Source of the DNA: CAVUXJ01 sp963814975
GTDB taxonomy: Bacteria > Acidobacteriota > Vicinamibacteria > Vicinamibacterales > CAVVIG01
Length of the DNA stretch: 64,000 nucleotides
Reading direction: 5' to 3'
Assembly: GCA_963814975.1 (NCBI GenBank)
Contig: CAWFFB010000035.1
Span: 310,001-374,000, forward strand
The first letter of the stretch is position 1. The number at the start of each line of letters is the position of its first letter. The notes beneath the pieces were generated by a model. It searched no databases. It worked only from the letters and a program-made list of their open reading frames with translations, and was not told the DNA's origin. Below are positions 34,765 through 43,630 of this stretch, piece after piece. The position numbers and the translations under genes are program-made.

Positions 34765-36003
34765 ATGACACCCAAGAGCGCACCCCTTCTCAAGCTGGCG
34801 CTCGTGTTCGCCGTCGCCGGCCTTGTCGCTTCGCTGCTGGCGGCCTACACGCACTATCGAATGCTCGCCGATGTCGGCTACGTGAGCTTCTGCGACGTCA
34901 GCGCGACGGTGAGCTGCACCCAGGTATATTCCAGCAGGTTCGGCGCCTTCGCCGGCATCCCGGTCGCCGTTTTCGGCGCGATCTGGTTCGCCCTGGCGAC
35001 GCTTCTGGCCATTGCGGGCTTCGTGGCGCGCGCCGAGGTTCGCGAAAGCATTCCCGGATACCTCTTCGCGGGATCGACGCTTGCGCTCGCGGCCGTGCTA
35101 TACCTCGGCTATGCGTCCTTCGTTCTTCTCGGACTCGTGTGTGTGCTGTGTGTGATCACGTATGTCGCGGTGATCGGACTCTTTCTCGCCGCTGGTGCGG
35201 GGACGTCGGTTCCTATGACCTCTTTGCCACGCCGTGCCGTTCGTGATCTGAAAGTGCTGGTGTCGAGTCCGGTCGCGATCGCCCTTGCGCTCCTGTTCGC
35301 TGGCGCAACAGTCTCGACGCTCGCGTTCTTTCCGAGAGACGCCGCGCCCGACAGCGTTGCCGCATCAGCGGCCGAGGAGGCTGCGGCACAGGCGCCACAG
35401 ACCCCGGAATTGACGGCCACCCAACGATCCGAGTTCGAGCGCTACTACACCGGGCAGCCGCGGCTGCCGCTCGTCGTGCCCGCCGAAGGCGCGAAAGTGC
35501 TCGTCGTCAAGTTCAACGACTACCAATGTCCTCCATGCCGCGCGACGTACATGGAGTACAAGGGCATCTTTGCGAAGTACGAGTCGTTGCAGCCGGGCGC
35601 GGTGCGGCTGGTGCTGAAGGATTTTCCGCTCGAGTCCGAGTGCAACCCCAGTATTACGACCGACCTGCACGCCGCGGCATGCGAAGCCGCGGTCGCGGTG
35701 CGGCTCGCTCGCGAACACGGCCGGGCCGAGCAGCTCGAGCAATGGATCTTCGACAACCAGCCGAGGCTTACGCCGCAATTGATCCGAGAGGGCGCGCGCG
35801 ATGTCGGACAGGTCACCAACTTCGACGCGCGCTACCAGGCGACCCTGGCGGCGGTGAAAGCGGACATCGAGTACGGCCGGCAATTGGGGGTCACCGCAAC
35901 GCCGACCTTCTTCATCAATGGCGTCCGGATTTCCGGCGGCCTTCCGCCCGTCTATTTCGACCAGGCCATTGCCTACGAGCTCGGGCTGGCCGCCGCGAAG
36001 TAG
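34765..36003 (+). CDS. VKOR-thioredoxin fusion, disulfide-forming oxidoreductase
   Basis: 412-residue inner-membrane protein. N-terminal VKOR domain of four to five spans with loop cysteines C43 and C51 and the quinone-side CVLC (C126, C129). A further span near residue 180 is followed by a periplasmic DsbA-like domain with CPPC (C255, C258) in FNDYQCPPCRATYMEY and cis-proline in ATPTFFING. Known role of such fusions: they introduce disulfides into exported proteins, replacing DsbA/DsbB. Directly follows three pilins that each carry a cysteine pair, an obvious possible substrate. Confidence 0.92.
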   Translation: MTPKSAPLLKLALVFAVAGLVASLLAAYTHYRMLADVGYVSFCDVSATVSCTQVYSSRFGAFAGIPVAVFGAIWFALATLLAIAGFVARAEVRESIPGYLFAGSTLALAAVLYLGYASFVLLGLVCVLCVITYVAVIGLFLAAGAGTSVPMTSLPRRAVRDLKVLVSSPVAIALALLFAGATVSTLAFFPRDAAPDSVAASAAEEAAAQAPQTPELTATQRSEFERYYTGQPRLPLVVPAEGAKVLVVKFNDYQCPPCRATYMEYKGIFAKYESLQPGAVRLVLKDFPLESECNPSITTDLHAAACEAAVAVRLAREHGRAEQLEQWIFDNQPRLTPQLIREGARDVGQVTNFDARYQATLAAVKADIEYGRQLGVTATPTFFINGVRISGGLPPVYFDQAIAYELGLAAAK

Positions 36004-36013
36004 CCCTGTGAAC

Positions 36014-36077
36014 CTGTAGGAAATCGCTCGTGATCTAGGGCGGACGTACGGATCCGCCCGACGCAGCGGGCCTACAG
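36014..36077. repeat. Nested inverted repeat between the VKOR and ABC genes
   Basis: Outer arms CTGTAGG (36014-36020) and CCTACAG (36071-36077); inner stem GGGCGGA (36038-36044) and TCCGCCC (36053-36059) with loop CGTACGGA. A two-level palindrome, different from the word arrays. Could be a REP-like intergenic element or a terminator for the preceding gene, although no T-run follows. Confidence 0.7.
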
Positions 36078-36111
36078 GCCGACCTGCAACACGCCGATTT
36101 GTTCACATAGA

Positions 36112-36153
36112 GGCTTCAGACTTGAGAGCTTGAGACTTGAGAGTTGAGACTTG
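36112..36153. repeat. TGAGACTTGA words, single arm
   Basis: CTTCAGACTTGAGAGCTTGA, GACTTGAGAG and TTGAGACTTG in a row with no matching left arm. A partial member of the TCAAGTCTCA family, ending nine bases before the ATG of the ABC ATPase. Confidence 0.7.
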
Positions 36154-36161
36154 TCTCCCCT

Positions 36162-37145
36162 ATGCCCGCACTCGCCACGAACGAGCTCACCAAGGACTTT
36201 GCCGTCGGCTTCTGGCGCAAGAGGCCGTACCGAGCGCTCGACCGGCTGACGCTGGATGTCGAGGTCGGCGAGGTGTTCGGCTTCCTCGGGCCGAATGGCG
36301 CGGGCAAGACGACCACGCTCAAGCTGCTCATGCAACTCGTGTATCCCACCAGCGGGACGGCAGAGCTGCTCGGCAAGCCGGCCGGCGACCTCTCCGTCAA
36401 ACATCGGATTGGGTTTCTTCCCGAAAATCCCTACTTCTACGACTACCTCACGGCCGAGGAACTGCTCGAGTACTTTGCCGCGCTCTTCGGATACCGCGGC
36501 GCGGAGCGCCGGCGCCGCGCCAGCCAGCTGCTCGACGAGGTGGGCCTTGGTGCCGAACGGCGGCTGCAGCTCCGGAAGTTCTCGAAGGGCATGCTGCAGC
36601 GCGTAGGAATCGCCCAGGCCCTCGTCAACGATCCCGAGCTCGTTATTTTCGACGAGCCCATGTCGGGTCTCGATCCACTGGGCCGGCGAGACGTCCGCAC
36701 GCTGATCCTGAAGCTTCGCGATCAGGGCCGGACGGTGTTCTTCAGTTCCCACGTCCTCAGCGACGCTGAGGCGTTGTGCAGCCGGGTGGCGATTCTCGCC
36801 CGCGGCCGCCTCGCCACGGCGGGGCGTCTCACCGACATGCTGGCATTCCAGATCCAAGGCTGGGAGGTCGTCATCTCGCACGTTGACGAGGCACTGGCGG
36901 GGGAGCTCGAAGCGGCCGGCCGCCGCCTCGTGCGTTTGAGCGAGGGCCGGTACACCGTCGAGCTGCCTTTCCATCCTCCCCCCGACCGGTTCATCTCCGA
37001 GATATCGGCGGCGGGTGCGCGCCTGGTCTCCGTCAACCCGATGCGCCAGACGCTCGAGGACTTTTTCGTTCAGCAGGTGACCGGCCCGCAGGTACAGGCG
37101 CGGTCGCGCGGCCTCGATGAACCTGTGTCGGGGGGACCGGCGTGA
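36162..37145 (+). CDS. ABC-2 type transporter, ATP-binding protein
   Basis: 327 residues. Walker A GPNGAGKT at residues 43-50, Q-loop region GFLPENPYFYDYLTAEELLE, signature KFSKGMLQRVGIAQAL, Walker B ELVIFDEPMSGLDP and H-loop FFSSHVLSD. A C-terminal regulatory part of about 80 residues follows. The start at 36162 (MPALATNELTKDF) is chosen over an in-frame ATG at 36144 inside the repeat. The stop overlaps the permease GTG, so the two are translated together. Confidence 0.93.
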   Translation: MPALATNELTKDFAVGFWRKRPYRALDRLTLDVEVGEVFGFLGPNGAGKTTTLKLLMQLVYPTSGTAELLGKPAGDLSVKHRIGFLPENPYFYDYLTAEELLEYFAALFGYRGAERRRRASQLLDEVGLGAERRLQLRKFSKGMLQRVGIAQALVNDPELVIFDEPMSGLDPLGRRDVRTLILKLRDQGRTVFFSSHVLSDAEALCSRVAILARGRLATAGRLTDMLAFQIQGWEVVISHVDEALAGELEAAGRRLVRLSEGRYTVELPFHPPPDRFISEISAAGARLVSVNPMRQTLEDFFVQQVTGPQVQARSRGLDEPVSGGPA

Positions 37146-37948
37146 AAGCCGTCGGGAGCATTGCCCTGAACGTCTTCCGCGAGTCGGTGCGAGACAAGGT
37201 GCTCTACAACCTCGTGTTCTTCGCGATTCTGCTCATGGGCGCGTCGTTCCTCATCGGCCAGCTCACCGCCGGGCAGGACGTGAAGATCATCAAGGATCTG
37301 GGCCTTGCTGCGACCTCGATCTTCGGACTGTTCATCTCCGTGTTCATCGGCATTCAGCTCGTGGCCAAGGAAGTGGAGCGGCGCAGCATCTACAGTCTGC
37401 TGTCGAAGCCAATCAACCGATATCAGCTGGTCCTCGGCAAGTATGCCGGCCTCGTGCTCACGCTTGCCGTGAACCTGACGATCATGGCCGCCGCCCTCTA
37501 CGCCGTGCTCGCTTACATGGCCTGGATGTTGGGGCCAGCTGCCCTGCTGGGGTTGGACGCGCCGGCCTTCGATCCCGCGTTGCTCATCGCCGTCGGGCTG
37601 ACCTTTGTCGAACTGGCCATCATTACTGCGATTGCACTGTTCTTTTCCACTTTCTCGACGCCAATGCTGTCTGCGGCCCTGACCTTCGGGTTGTTCATCG
37701 CGGGGCGACTCAGTGCCGATCTGCGTAACTTCAACCAGGTCGTGGATTCGCCGGCAGCCGGGGCACTCGCCATGGGACTTTACTGGGTGCTGCCCAATCT
37801 TGCGGCCTTCGACGTGCGGAGCGAAGTGGTGCACGGGCAGGATGTTCCAGGGGGCTACCTCGCTCTGACAGTCGGGTATGGTCTGATATATATCGCGGCG
37901 GTGCTGACCGCGGCGACGGTCATTTTTTCACGTCGCGATTTCAAATGA
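37142..37948 (+). CDS. ABC-2 type transporter, permease
   Basis: 268 residues with six predicted spans (for example VFFAILLMGASFLIGQL and FGLFISVFIGIQLVAKEVER). The motif ERRSIYSLLSKPINRYQLVL is typical of ABC-2 permeases that pair with the ATPase type upstream. Substrate unknown; such pairs near pilus genes are often suggested to aid envelope assembly or gliding, but nothing here shows it. Overlaps both neighbours by four bases (GTGA, ATGA). Confidence 0.9.
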   Translation: MKAVGSIALNVFRESVRDKVLYNLVFFAILLMGASFLIGQLTAGQDVKIIKDLGLAATSIFGLFISVFIGIQLVAKEVERRSIYSLLSKPINRYQLVLGKYAGLVLTLAVNLTIMAAALYAVLAYMAWMLGPAALLGLDAPAFDPALLIAVGLTFVELAIITAIALFFSTFSTPMLSAALTFGLFIAGRLSADLRNFNQVVDSPAAGALAMGLYWVLPNLAAFDVRSEVVHGQDVPGGYLALTVGYGLIYIAAVLTAATVIFSRRDFK

Positions 37949-38889
37949 GCGGCCAGCGAACGTTCGGCCTCACGGTCGCTCTCCTCGCGGTCTTCGGGCT
38001 TCTCGCGAGTGCCGCCGGGCTCCAGTACGTCCGTGAGCAGCGCTATCCCAGGCCCACCGTGAGCGAGCAGACCCTGTTCATCACGTCCGGAAATGCGCTG
38101 CGCCGGATGACGACCGGCTACCGGGCGCTGGTTGCGGACCTGTACTGGATTCGCGCGATTCAGCATTACGGTGACACCAGAATCGGTTTGGCGTCGGCGC
38201 CGACCGGGGGGGCGCCTCTCGAGGGGACATCCCGGTACGAGCTTCTCTACCCGCTGCTCGATCTCGCGACCACCCTCGATCCGCGCTTCAACATTGCCTA
38301 CAGGTTCGGCGCCATTTTCCTCAGTGCGCCGATGCCGGGGGGAGCCGGACGCCCGGATCTGGCGGTGGCGCTCCTCGAAAAGGGTCTCCGCGAGTCGCCC
38401 AGCAAGTGGGAGTACATGCACGACATCGGGTTCGTGTATTACTGGGACCTGCACGACTATCCCAAGGCTGCGCAGTACTTCAACCGGGCCGCCGATATCC
38501 CCGGCGCGCCCTGGTGGCTGCGATCGGTCGCTGCCACCACGCTCGCGCGCGGTGGCGACCGCGGTGCCTCCAGACTTCTGTGGCGTCAGCTATACGAGAC
38601 GGCGCCGGACGACCGCGGGCGGCAGGCGGCCAGCCTCAAGCTCCTGCAGCTCGACGCACTGGATCAGATGGAGCAGCTGCAATCGCGGATCGATGCCTTT
38701 GCCAAGCAACGCGGTGAGCAGCCGCGCTCGTGGCAGATGCTGGTCGCCGCGGGCATCCTGCCGGGTGTGCCGGTGGACCCAGGTGGGACGCCGTACGAGC
38801 TGTCCGAATCGGGCCGCGTGATCCTGTCCATGAGCTCGACGCTGTTCCCGCTGCCCCTGGAGCCCGGCTCCCGAGAAGGCACCGGGTGA
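37945..38889 (+). CDS. Membrane-anchored TPR-like protein
   Basis: 314 residues. N-terminal span at about residues 7-27 (FGLTVALLAVFGLLASAAG), then a helical region with TPR-like units around LLDLATTLDPRFNIAYRFGA, EYMHDIGFVYYWDLHDYPKA and PWWLRSVAATTLARGGDRGA. No enzymatic motif. The four-base overlap with the permease suggests it belongs to the same exporter operon. Its stop overlaps the pilD GTG. Function unknown. Confidence 0.8.
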   Translation: MSGQRTFGLTVALLAVFGLLASAAGLQYVREQRYPRPTVSEQTLFITSGNALRRMTTGYRALVADLYWIRAIQHYGDTRIGLASAPTGGAPLEGTSRYELLYPLLDLATTLDPRFNIAYRFGAIFLSAPMPGGAGRPDLAVALLEKGLRESPSKWEYMHDIGFVYYWDLHDYPKAAQYFNRAADIPGAPWWLRSVAATTLARGGDRGASRLLWRQLYETAPDDRGRQAASLKLLQLDALDQMEQLQSRIDAFAKQRGEQPRSWQMLVAAGILPGVPVDPGGTPYELSESGRVILSMSSTLFPLPLEPGSREGTG

Positions 38890-39666
38890 GCGTGGACCCC
38901 TGGATCACGACGTGGGTGGCGCTCGCCGGGCTGATCATCGGCAGCTTCCTGAACGTCTGCGCTCATCGTCTTCCGCGGGGGGCGTCGGTGGTGTCGCCGC
39001 CCTCGCGCTGTACCGACGTGCGGGCGTCTGCTGTCGTGGTACGACAACGTTCCGGTCGTGAGCTACGCCGTCCTCGGCGGCCGATGCCGATCGTGCCGCG
39101 CTCCGATTTCGATCATGTACCCCTTGGTGGAGGTCACCACCGCCGCCGTGTTCGTGGTGGTTTACTGGAGGTATGAGTCGATGCCTCTTCTTCTGGTGAC
39201 CCGGCTGTCGTTCGCGTGCGCGATGATTGTGCTGTTCGTGATCGACCTGCAGCACCGGATTCTCCCCAACCGCATCACGATCCCCGGCATCGTTGCCGGT
39301 TTCCTCTCCAGCCTGTTCGTCGAGCCGGGATGGCTCTCGTCGCTGCTGGGCATCGCCCTCGGAGGGGGCTTGCTGCTGGCGGTGTCGGAGGCGTATTACC
39401 GTGTCCGGCACGAGGAAGGGCTGGGCATGGGCGACGTGAAGATGCTCGCGATGATTGGGGCATTCCTCGGCTGGAAGGCTGTGCTGCTGACCTTGCTGCT
39501 CGCCTCGGTCATCGGATCGCTGGTTGGTGTCGCGATCCTGATTCTCAGGAAGGAGTCGCTCAAGTACGCGCTGCCGTTCGGCACTTTTCTCGCAGCGGCA
39601 GCGCTGGTGGCGGCCGTCGCCGGCGACCCGCTGATCGCCTGGTATCTCGGGTTCTACCAACGCTGA
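38886..39666 (+). pseudogene. pilD: Prepilin peptidase PilD, with one extra base
   Basis: Aspartic membrane protease that cleaves prepilin leaders and usually methylates the new N-terminus. The start GTG 38886 overlaps the previous stop. The first frame gives GLIIGSFLNVCAHRLPRGAS and the first cysteine of the CXXC pair. Near 39015 one extra base shifts the frame; removing it restores CTTCG and continues LLSWYDNVPVVSYAVLGGRC, RSCRAP, then the protease part with FVIDLQHRILPNRITIPG and LGMGDVKMLAMIGAFLGWK carrying both catalytic Asp. Corrected length is about 259 residues. Confidence 0.9.
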
Positions 39667-40931
39667 TGACGCCTGACGCACTGGCCTTTCTCGGACTGAC
39701 TGCCATCGTCGGTTCCCTGGTTGGCCTGCTGACGTTTGCCGTGCTGCGCATCTTTTCCGTCGCGCGCAACCCGGCTCTTCGAGACCGGGGCGCCGATGCC
39801 TCGATGCTGGGGGCGGCGCTGCAGGAAGCCGTGACCAAGCTGAAAGCGCAGGAGCGGGCGATGGAGCTCCGCGCCGAGGCCTCGGAACGCCTGAGCGACG
39901 AAATCATCACGAGCCTCTCCTCGGGTCTCCTGGTTGTGCGCCTCGACGCCAAGGTGCAGATGGTGAATCCCGTCGGCCGGCGGCTGCTCGGTCTCGGAGC
40001 GGGCCAGCATCAGGGGTCCGACTATCGCGACGTGCTGTCGCACGCCGCTCCCGTCGCGGCGTTGATCGCGCAATGCCTCAAGTCCGGGCAACCGAGCGTG
40101 CGGCGTTCGATCGAGATGCCGGCCGCGCCGGCCGGCACGCTGAAGCTCGGCGCGAGCGTGTCGCCGCTGTTCGGCGCGGCTTCGGAGCTTCAGGGTGCGA
40201 TCTGCCTGTTTACCGATCTGACGGCGGTCGTCGCCCTCGAAGAGCAGCTGCGAATGAAGGACAGCCTGGCGCGGGTCGGGGAGCTGACCGCGGGCATCGC
40301 GCACGAATTCCGCAACGGGCTGGCGACGATTCACGGCTACAGCCGGCTGCTGGATCTCGACGCGCTGCCGCCTGCATTCAGAACCTACGTTGTGGGGATT
40401 CGCGCGGAGACGGAGGCGATGCGCGAGGTCGTCACGAACTTTCTCAACTTCGCGCGGCCGACGCAGCTCACGCTCTCGCCGGTCGATCTCCAGGCGGTGA
40501 TCGAACGCGCCGCCGAGGATCTGCGCGCGGACGCCCGCGTGCTGAAAGGCGACATCACCCTGGTCGGCGAGTTCGCGACCGTCGAAGGCGACGACGTGCT
40601 TCTGCGGCAGGCGTTCAGCAATCTGCTGCGCAACGGCATCGAGGCCTGCCAGGCTGCCGGCGTCCCGCCGCTCGTGGTCATTCGTTCCGAGATCGATCGC
40701 GTGGCCGGCGTGAGCACGTTATCGATTTGCGACAACGGTCCTGGATTCAACGAGAGCGAGCGCGAGCGTGTCTTTCATCCGTTCTTCACGACGAAGTCCC
40801 AGGGGACGGGCCTCGGGCTCGCGCTCGTGCAGAAGATCGTCGTGACGCACAACGGGCGCGCGTCGGCGGGGAATGGTCCCGAGGGCGGAGGCCTGGTGAA
40901 GATTGTGCTGCCGCTTACCAGCGAGCGATGA
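39666..40931 (+). CDS. NtrB-like sensor histidine kinase
   Basis: 421 residues from ATG 39666, which overlaps the pilD stop (TGATG). One N-terminal span (ALAFLGLTAIVGSLVGLLTF), a coiled segment, a PAS domain (SLSSGLLVVRLDAKVQMVNP), HisKA with His213 in ELTAGIAHEFRNGLATIHG, N-box FSNLLRNGIEACQ, G1 SICDNGPGFNE and G2 GTGLGLALVQKIV. Its likely partner is the NtrC-like regulator at 46403, separated from it by the minor-pilin genes. The 124-base gap after it shows no signal I recognise. Confidence 0.9.
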   Translation: MTPDALAFLGLTAIVGSLVGLLTFAVLRIFSVARNPALRDRGADASMLGAALQEAVTKLKAQERAMELRAEASERLSDEIITSLSSGLLVVRLDAKVQMVNPVGRRLLGLGAGQHQGSDYRDVLSHAAPVAALIAQCLKSGQPSVRRSIEMPAAPAGTLKLGASVSPLFGAASELQGAICLFTDLTAVVALEEQLRMKDSLARVGELTAGIAHEFRNGLATIHGYSRLLDLDALPPAFRTYVVGIRAETEAMREVVTNFLNFARPTQLTLSPVDLQAVIERAAEDLRADARVLKGDITLVGEFATVEGDDVLLRQAFSNLLRNGIEACQAAGVPPLVVIRSEIDRVAGVSTLSICDNGPGFNESERERVFHPFFTTKSQGTGLGLALVQKIVVTHNGRASAGNGPEGGGLVKIVLPLTSER

Positions 40932-41055
40932 GCGAGCGACGTGTCACGGCGGTCTCGTGAAAGGAGATGACGGGGCCAGCGGCCAGCGACTCCGTCTCTG
41001 CGTTTCTCCGTGTCAACCGCTTGCTCCGTCCAGTCCGGTGCCCTTGCAAAGTCGT

Positions 41056-41864
41056 TTACTGGTTTGGCCGCAGGATCTGCCTAAACGTCAGCAGGTTCAC
41101 GTCGCGGAACATCGGGGTGCCCGGCGGCAGCAGCGCCGGCTGCAGGAACTCGCTGTCGAACTTGAAATTGCGGTCTGCATAGTCGTACACCGTGATTTCC
41201 ATCATGCGCAGGAAGTTGCCGGCGCCGCCGTCGGTGCCGAACAGGAACTGGGGGTCGCCCGCGGCAGGCAAGGGGAACGAGAGCGACTTGCCGGTTACCA
41301 CTGCGAACCGGTAGCCAGTGGTCCCCGCCGGTCGGCTGGCAGCAGTATTGGGGAATCTGAACGAGCGGGCGTCATTCCAGCTGTTCGAGAGGATGGACAA
41401 CGCGTCCGCGATGATCGAACTCGGCGCGTGGACCTCGGTTACGTTGACAACCGGGTCGTTCGTCGCGTTGTAGTTGCCCTGCACGTAGACCGGATTCTCC
41501 GAAACGACCCGTCAGTCCGTCGACGGGCAGACTGCTGACACCCGCGACGATGCCGGCATTGACCAGCTTGAGCGCTTTCCGAAAGAGCACTTGACGGTTC
41601 ATGCGAGGCGATTGTGCCTGGATTCCGAGAATCTGCGTCGAGGGGAGTGATGCCCCGTTGAACGGCACGCCATAGCCGGCAAAGTCGGCCTGCTGGACGC
41701 CGAGTGGGTGCGGCGTTTCACCGTAGCGGTCGAGCACCCCGTTCGCGTTCATGTCCTCGCCGACTCACAAAGTCTTCGGCGCCGTATTCGCCGGTCTCCG
41801 GGTTGCCCACCGCATCGCTGTGGTCTCCTCGTCGATCTGAGAAATAGACGATGTAGCCTTGCGT
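41056..41864 (-). pseudogene. PilX-like pilus assembly protein, truncated and frameshifted
   Basis: Three in-order fragments: GYIVYFSDRRGDHSDAVGNP, starting directly after the upstream gene's stop without a start codon; then EDMNANGVLDRYGETPHPLG and SPRMNRQVLFRKALKLVNAG; then VVSENPVYVQGNYNATNDPV and SSIIADALSILSNSWNDARS, ending FRDVNLLTFRQILRPNQ. Extra bases near 41765 and 41509 (both +1 in the gene's direction) separate them. The N-terminal membrane anchor is absent, so this is the C-terminal remnant of a larger PilX-type protein. Confidence 0.72.
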
Positions 41865-42611
41865 TCAGCGTGGTATGCCGGTCGTGCCGATCGTCCCGGC
41901 AAGCCACTTCTTGAGGTTGCTCACGTCAAGCGAGACGTAGTTGATGACGCCGCCCAGGTTCATCAGGCTGGCTGTGGTGACCCCCGTGGTGCCGCCAGCG
42001 GGACGGTAGTTGCCTTCGCGCGCATCGTAGAGCGCGTTCGGCCAGTAGTCATACGCATTCGTGGAGTTGGTGGCGCCGTCGGTCAGGTCGTACGTGAACC
42101 GCAGGTCCTCGATGTCGAGCGCGACGGCCGTGCCGAGCAGGTTACTGAAGCCTGTCTCGTGGCCGTTGTTGATGCGTCGAACGAGCCGCGGGCGTCCGGG
42201 ACTGGTGGTGTTGTCCAGGTAGTAGGAGATCATACGAATGCGCGTAATCCTTGTCGCCGCCGGGGCTGCCGCGCCCGTCGGTGCTTGAGCGTTCAGCGTG
42301 GCGAGATTTCCCACAACGCGAACGGCGGTCTGGTCGGATGGTGTGGAGATGACGTGGCCCTTTGGCAGTCCTGCGCCGGCCTGGAGTAGATCGCCGATCA
42401 TCAGATCCATTCCGGCCCGAAGGCCGTTGTTCATGGAGGTGACACGCACCACCATGTCGTTGGACCGCATCACGTTGCTCAGTCCCCCCAGGGTCGCGCC
42501 CATGATCGCCGTGGTGATGCCCATGGCGATGAGCAGTTCGACCATCGAGTATCCAGCCTGCGCCGAGGCCGAAGCCCTGCCACGAACCGACTGGGCGCTT
42601 TTCTTGATCAT
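41865..42611 (-). CDS. PilW-like minor pilin (minus-strand set)
   Basis: 248 residues from ATG 42611 (MIKKSAQSVRGRASASAQ). Prepilin cleavage site AG before YSMVELLIAMGITTAIMGAT, with Glu5. Downstream NGLRAGMDLMIGDLLQAGAG resembles PilW-type proteins. The reading frame is open, but both flanking genes of the set are remnants, so it may no longer function. The C-terminus stops abruptly at IGTTGIPR next to the PilX remnant. Confidence 0.75.
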   Translation of the reverse strand: MIKKSAQSVRGRASASAQAGYSMVELLIAMGITTAIMGATLGGLSNVMRSNDMVVRVTSMNNGLRAGMDLMIGDLLQAGAGLPKGHVISTPSDQTAVRVVGNLATLNAQAPTGAAAPAATRITRIRMISYYLDNTTSPGRPRLVRRINNGHETGFSNLLGTAVALDIEDLRFTYDLTDGATNSTNAYDYWPNALYDAREGNYRPAGGTTGVTTASLMNLGGVINYVSLDVSNLKKWLAGTIGTTGIPR

Positions 42612-42833
42612 GAGTACCGACGACACATAGGTTGTCAGCGTGCAGGTGCGCCACGCATTGCGGACCTTGTAGCTGACGATTACCGCGATCTGCAGCAGGT
42701 TCGGATTGACGGCCCCGCCGTCGTCGAACATGAGCGGCGTGATGGTGATCTGCCGTTTGAAGAACTCCGGCGTGGCGCGCGCGATGCGGTTAGGGAATCG
42801 TGTTTTGTGTCCCGGGATGAAACACAGGCTCAC
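42612..42833 (-). pseudogene. C-terminal remnant of a PilV-like minor pilin
   Basis: In frame with the PilW-like gene and directly before its start lies ATPEFFKRQITITPLMFDDG, GAVNPNLLQIAVIVSYKVRN and AWRTCTLTTYVSSVL, a pattern seen at the C-terminus of PilV-type minor pilins. No N-terminal prepilin motif is found upstream (42834-43012). The plus-strand set has the expected pilV-pilW-pilX order, which supports this reading. Confidence 0.55.
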
Positions 42834-43012
42834 TCATCCGGAAGCGGACGCTTCGGGGGCGAGCGGCCTGCGTGGAGAAGCCACACGTTGGTCGGAAAGC
42901 GAGTGGCGCTTTTCACTCATCGAACAGCGGCCACGTTGGCAATTGCTGCCACTGCCGCCGCAATCGAAGTTCCAATCCCACAAGATTCCTCGACATTCAG
43001 CGGCGAGACCTG

Positions 43013-43630
43013 ATGGTCCGCAACGTGAAAGTAGGGAGGTGCATGGGGCGCTTGACAACATTGGCATCCAGCACATCCGAATCGGGCTTCTCGCTGGTCG
43101 AGACGATCGTCGCGGCCGGACTGCTTGCGGGCGCCGTTGCAGTTCTCGGGCAGATGTTCGCGATCTCGATGGCCGACATCGCGTCGGCGCGCATAGGAAC
43201 GTTCGTCGCGGTGCTGGCTGCACAGAAAATGGAGCAGTTACGTGGCCTCACGTGGGGCTTCGACATCACCGGACTGCCGCTTACCGACACGTCCTCGGAT
43301 GTCGCGCTGCCGATCCAGTCCGCGACCGGCGGTCCTGGGCTGTCGCCCTCGCCGCCCGACAGTCTTACGTCCAACGTGGCCGGGTACGTCGACTATATCG
43401 ACCAGTTCGGCCGCATCATCGGCGGCGGGTCGACGATGCCCGCCCAGGCGGTTTATGTCCGGCGCTGGTCGGTCGAGCCGTTGCCGGACAATCCCAACAA
43501 CACGGTGATTCTGCAGGTCCGGGTCACGACATCGCGCAATCGTGGCAACGCGAACAGCAACGAAGGATCCACACGCCGGCAGCGCGACGAAGCGCGCCTC
43601 ATGACGGTGAAGACCAGGAAGTGGCAGTGA
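43013..43630 (+). CDS. PilV-like minor pilin
   Basis: 205 residues from ATG 43013; an alternative ATG at 43043 follows AGGGAGG closely. Cleavage site SESG before FSLVETIVAAGLLAGAVAVL with Glu5. Contains QKMEQLRGLTW, frequent in PilV. The stop overlaps the next gene (GTGA). First gene of an intact plus-strand pilV-pilW-pilX-like set; minor pilins prime pilus assembly at the inner membrane. Confidence 0.85.
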   Translation: MVRNVKVGRCMGRLTTLASSTSESGFSLVETIVAAGLLAGAVAVLGQMFAISMADIASARIGTFVAVLAAQKMEQLRGLTWGFDITGLPLTDTSSDVALPIQSATGGPGLSPSPPDSLTSNVAGYVDYIDQFGRIIGGGSTMPAQAVYVRRWSVEPLPDNPNNTVILQVRVTTSRNRGNANSNEGSTRRQRDEARLMTVKTRKWQ

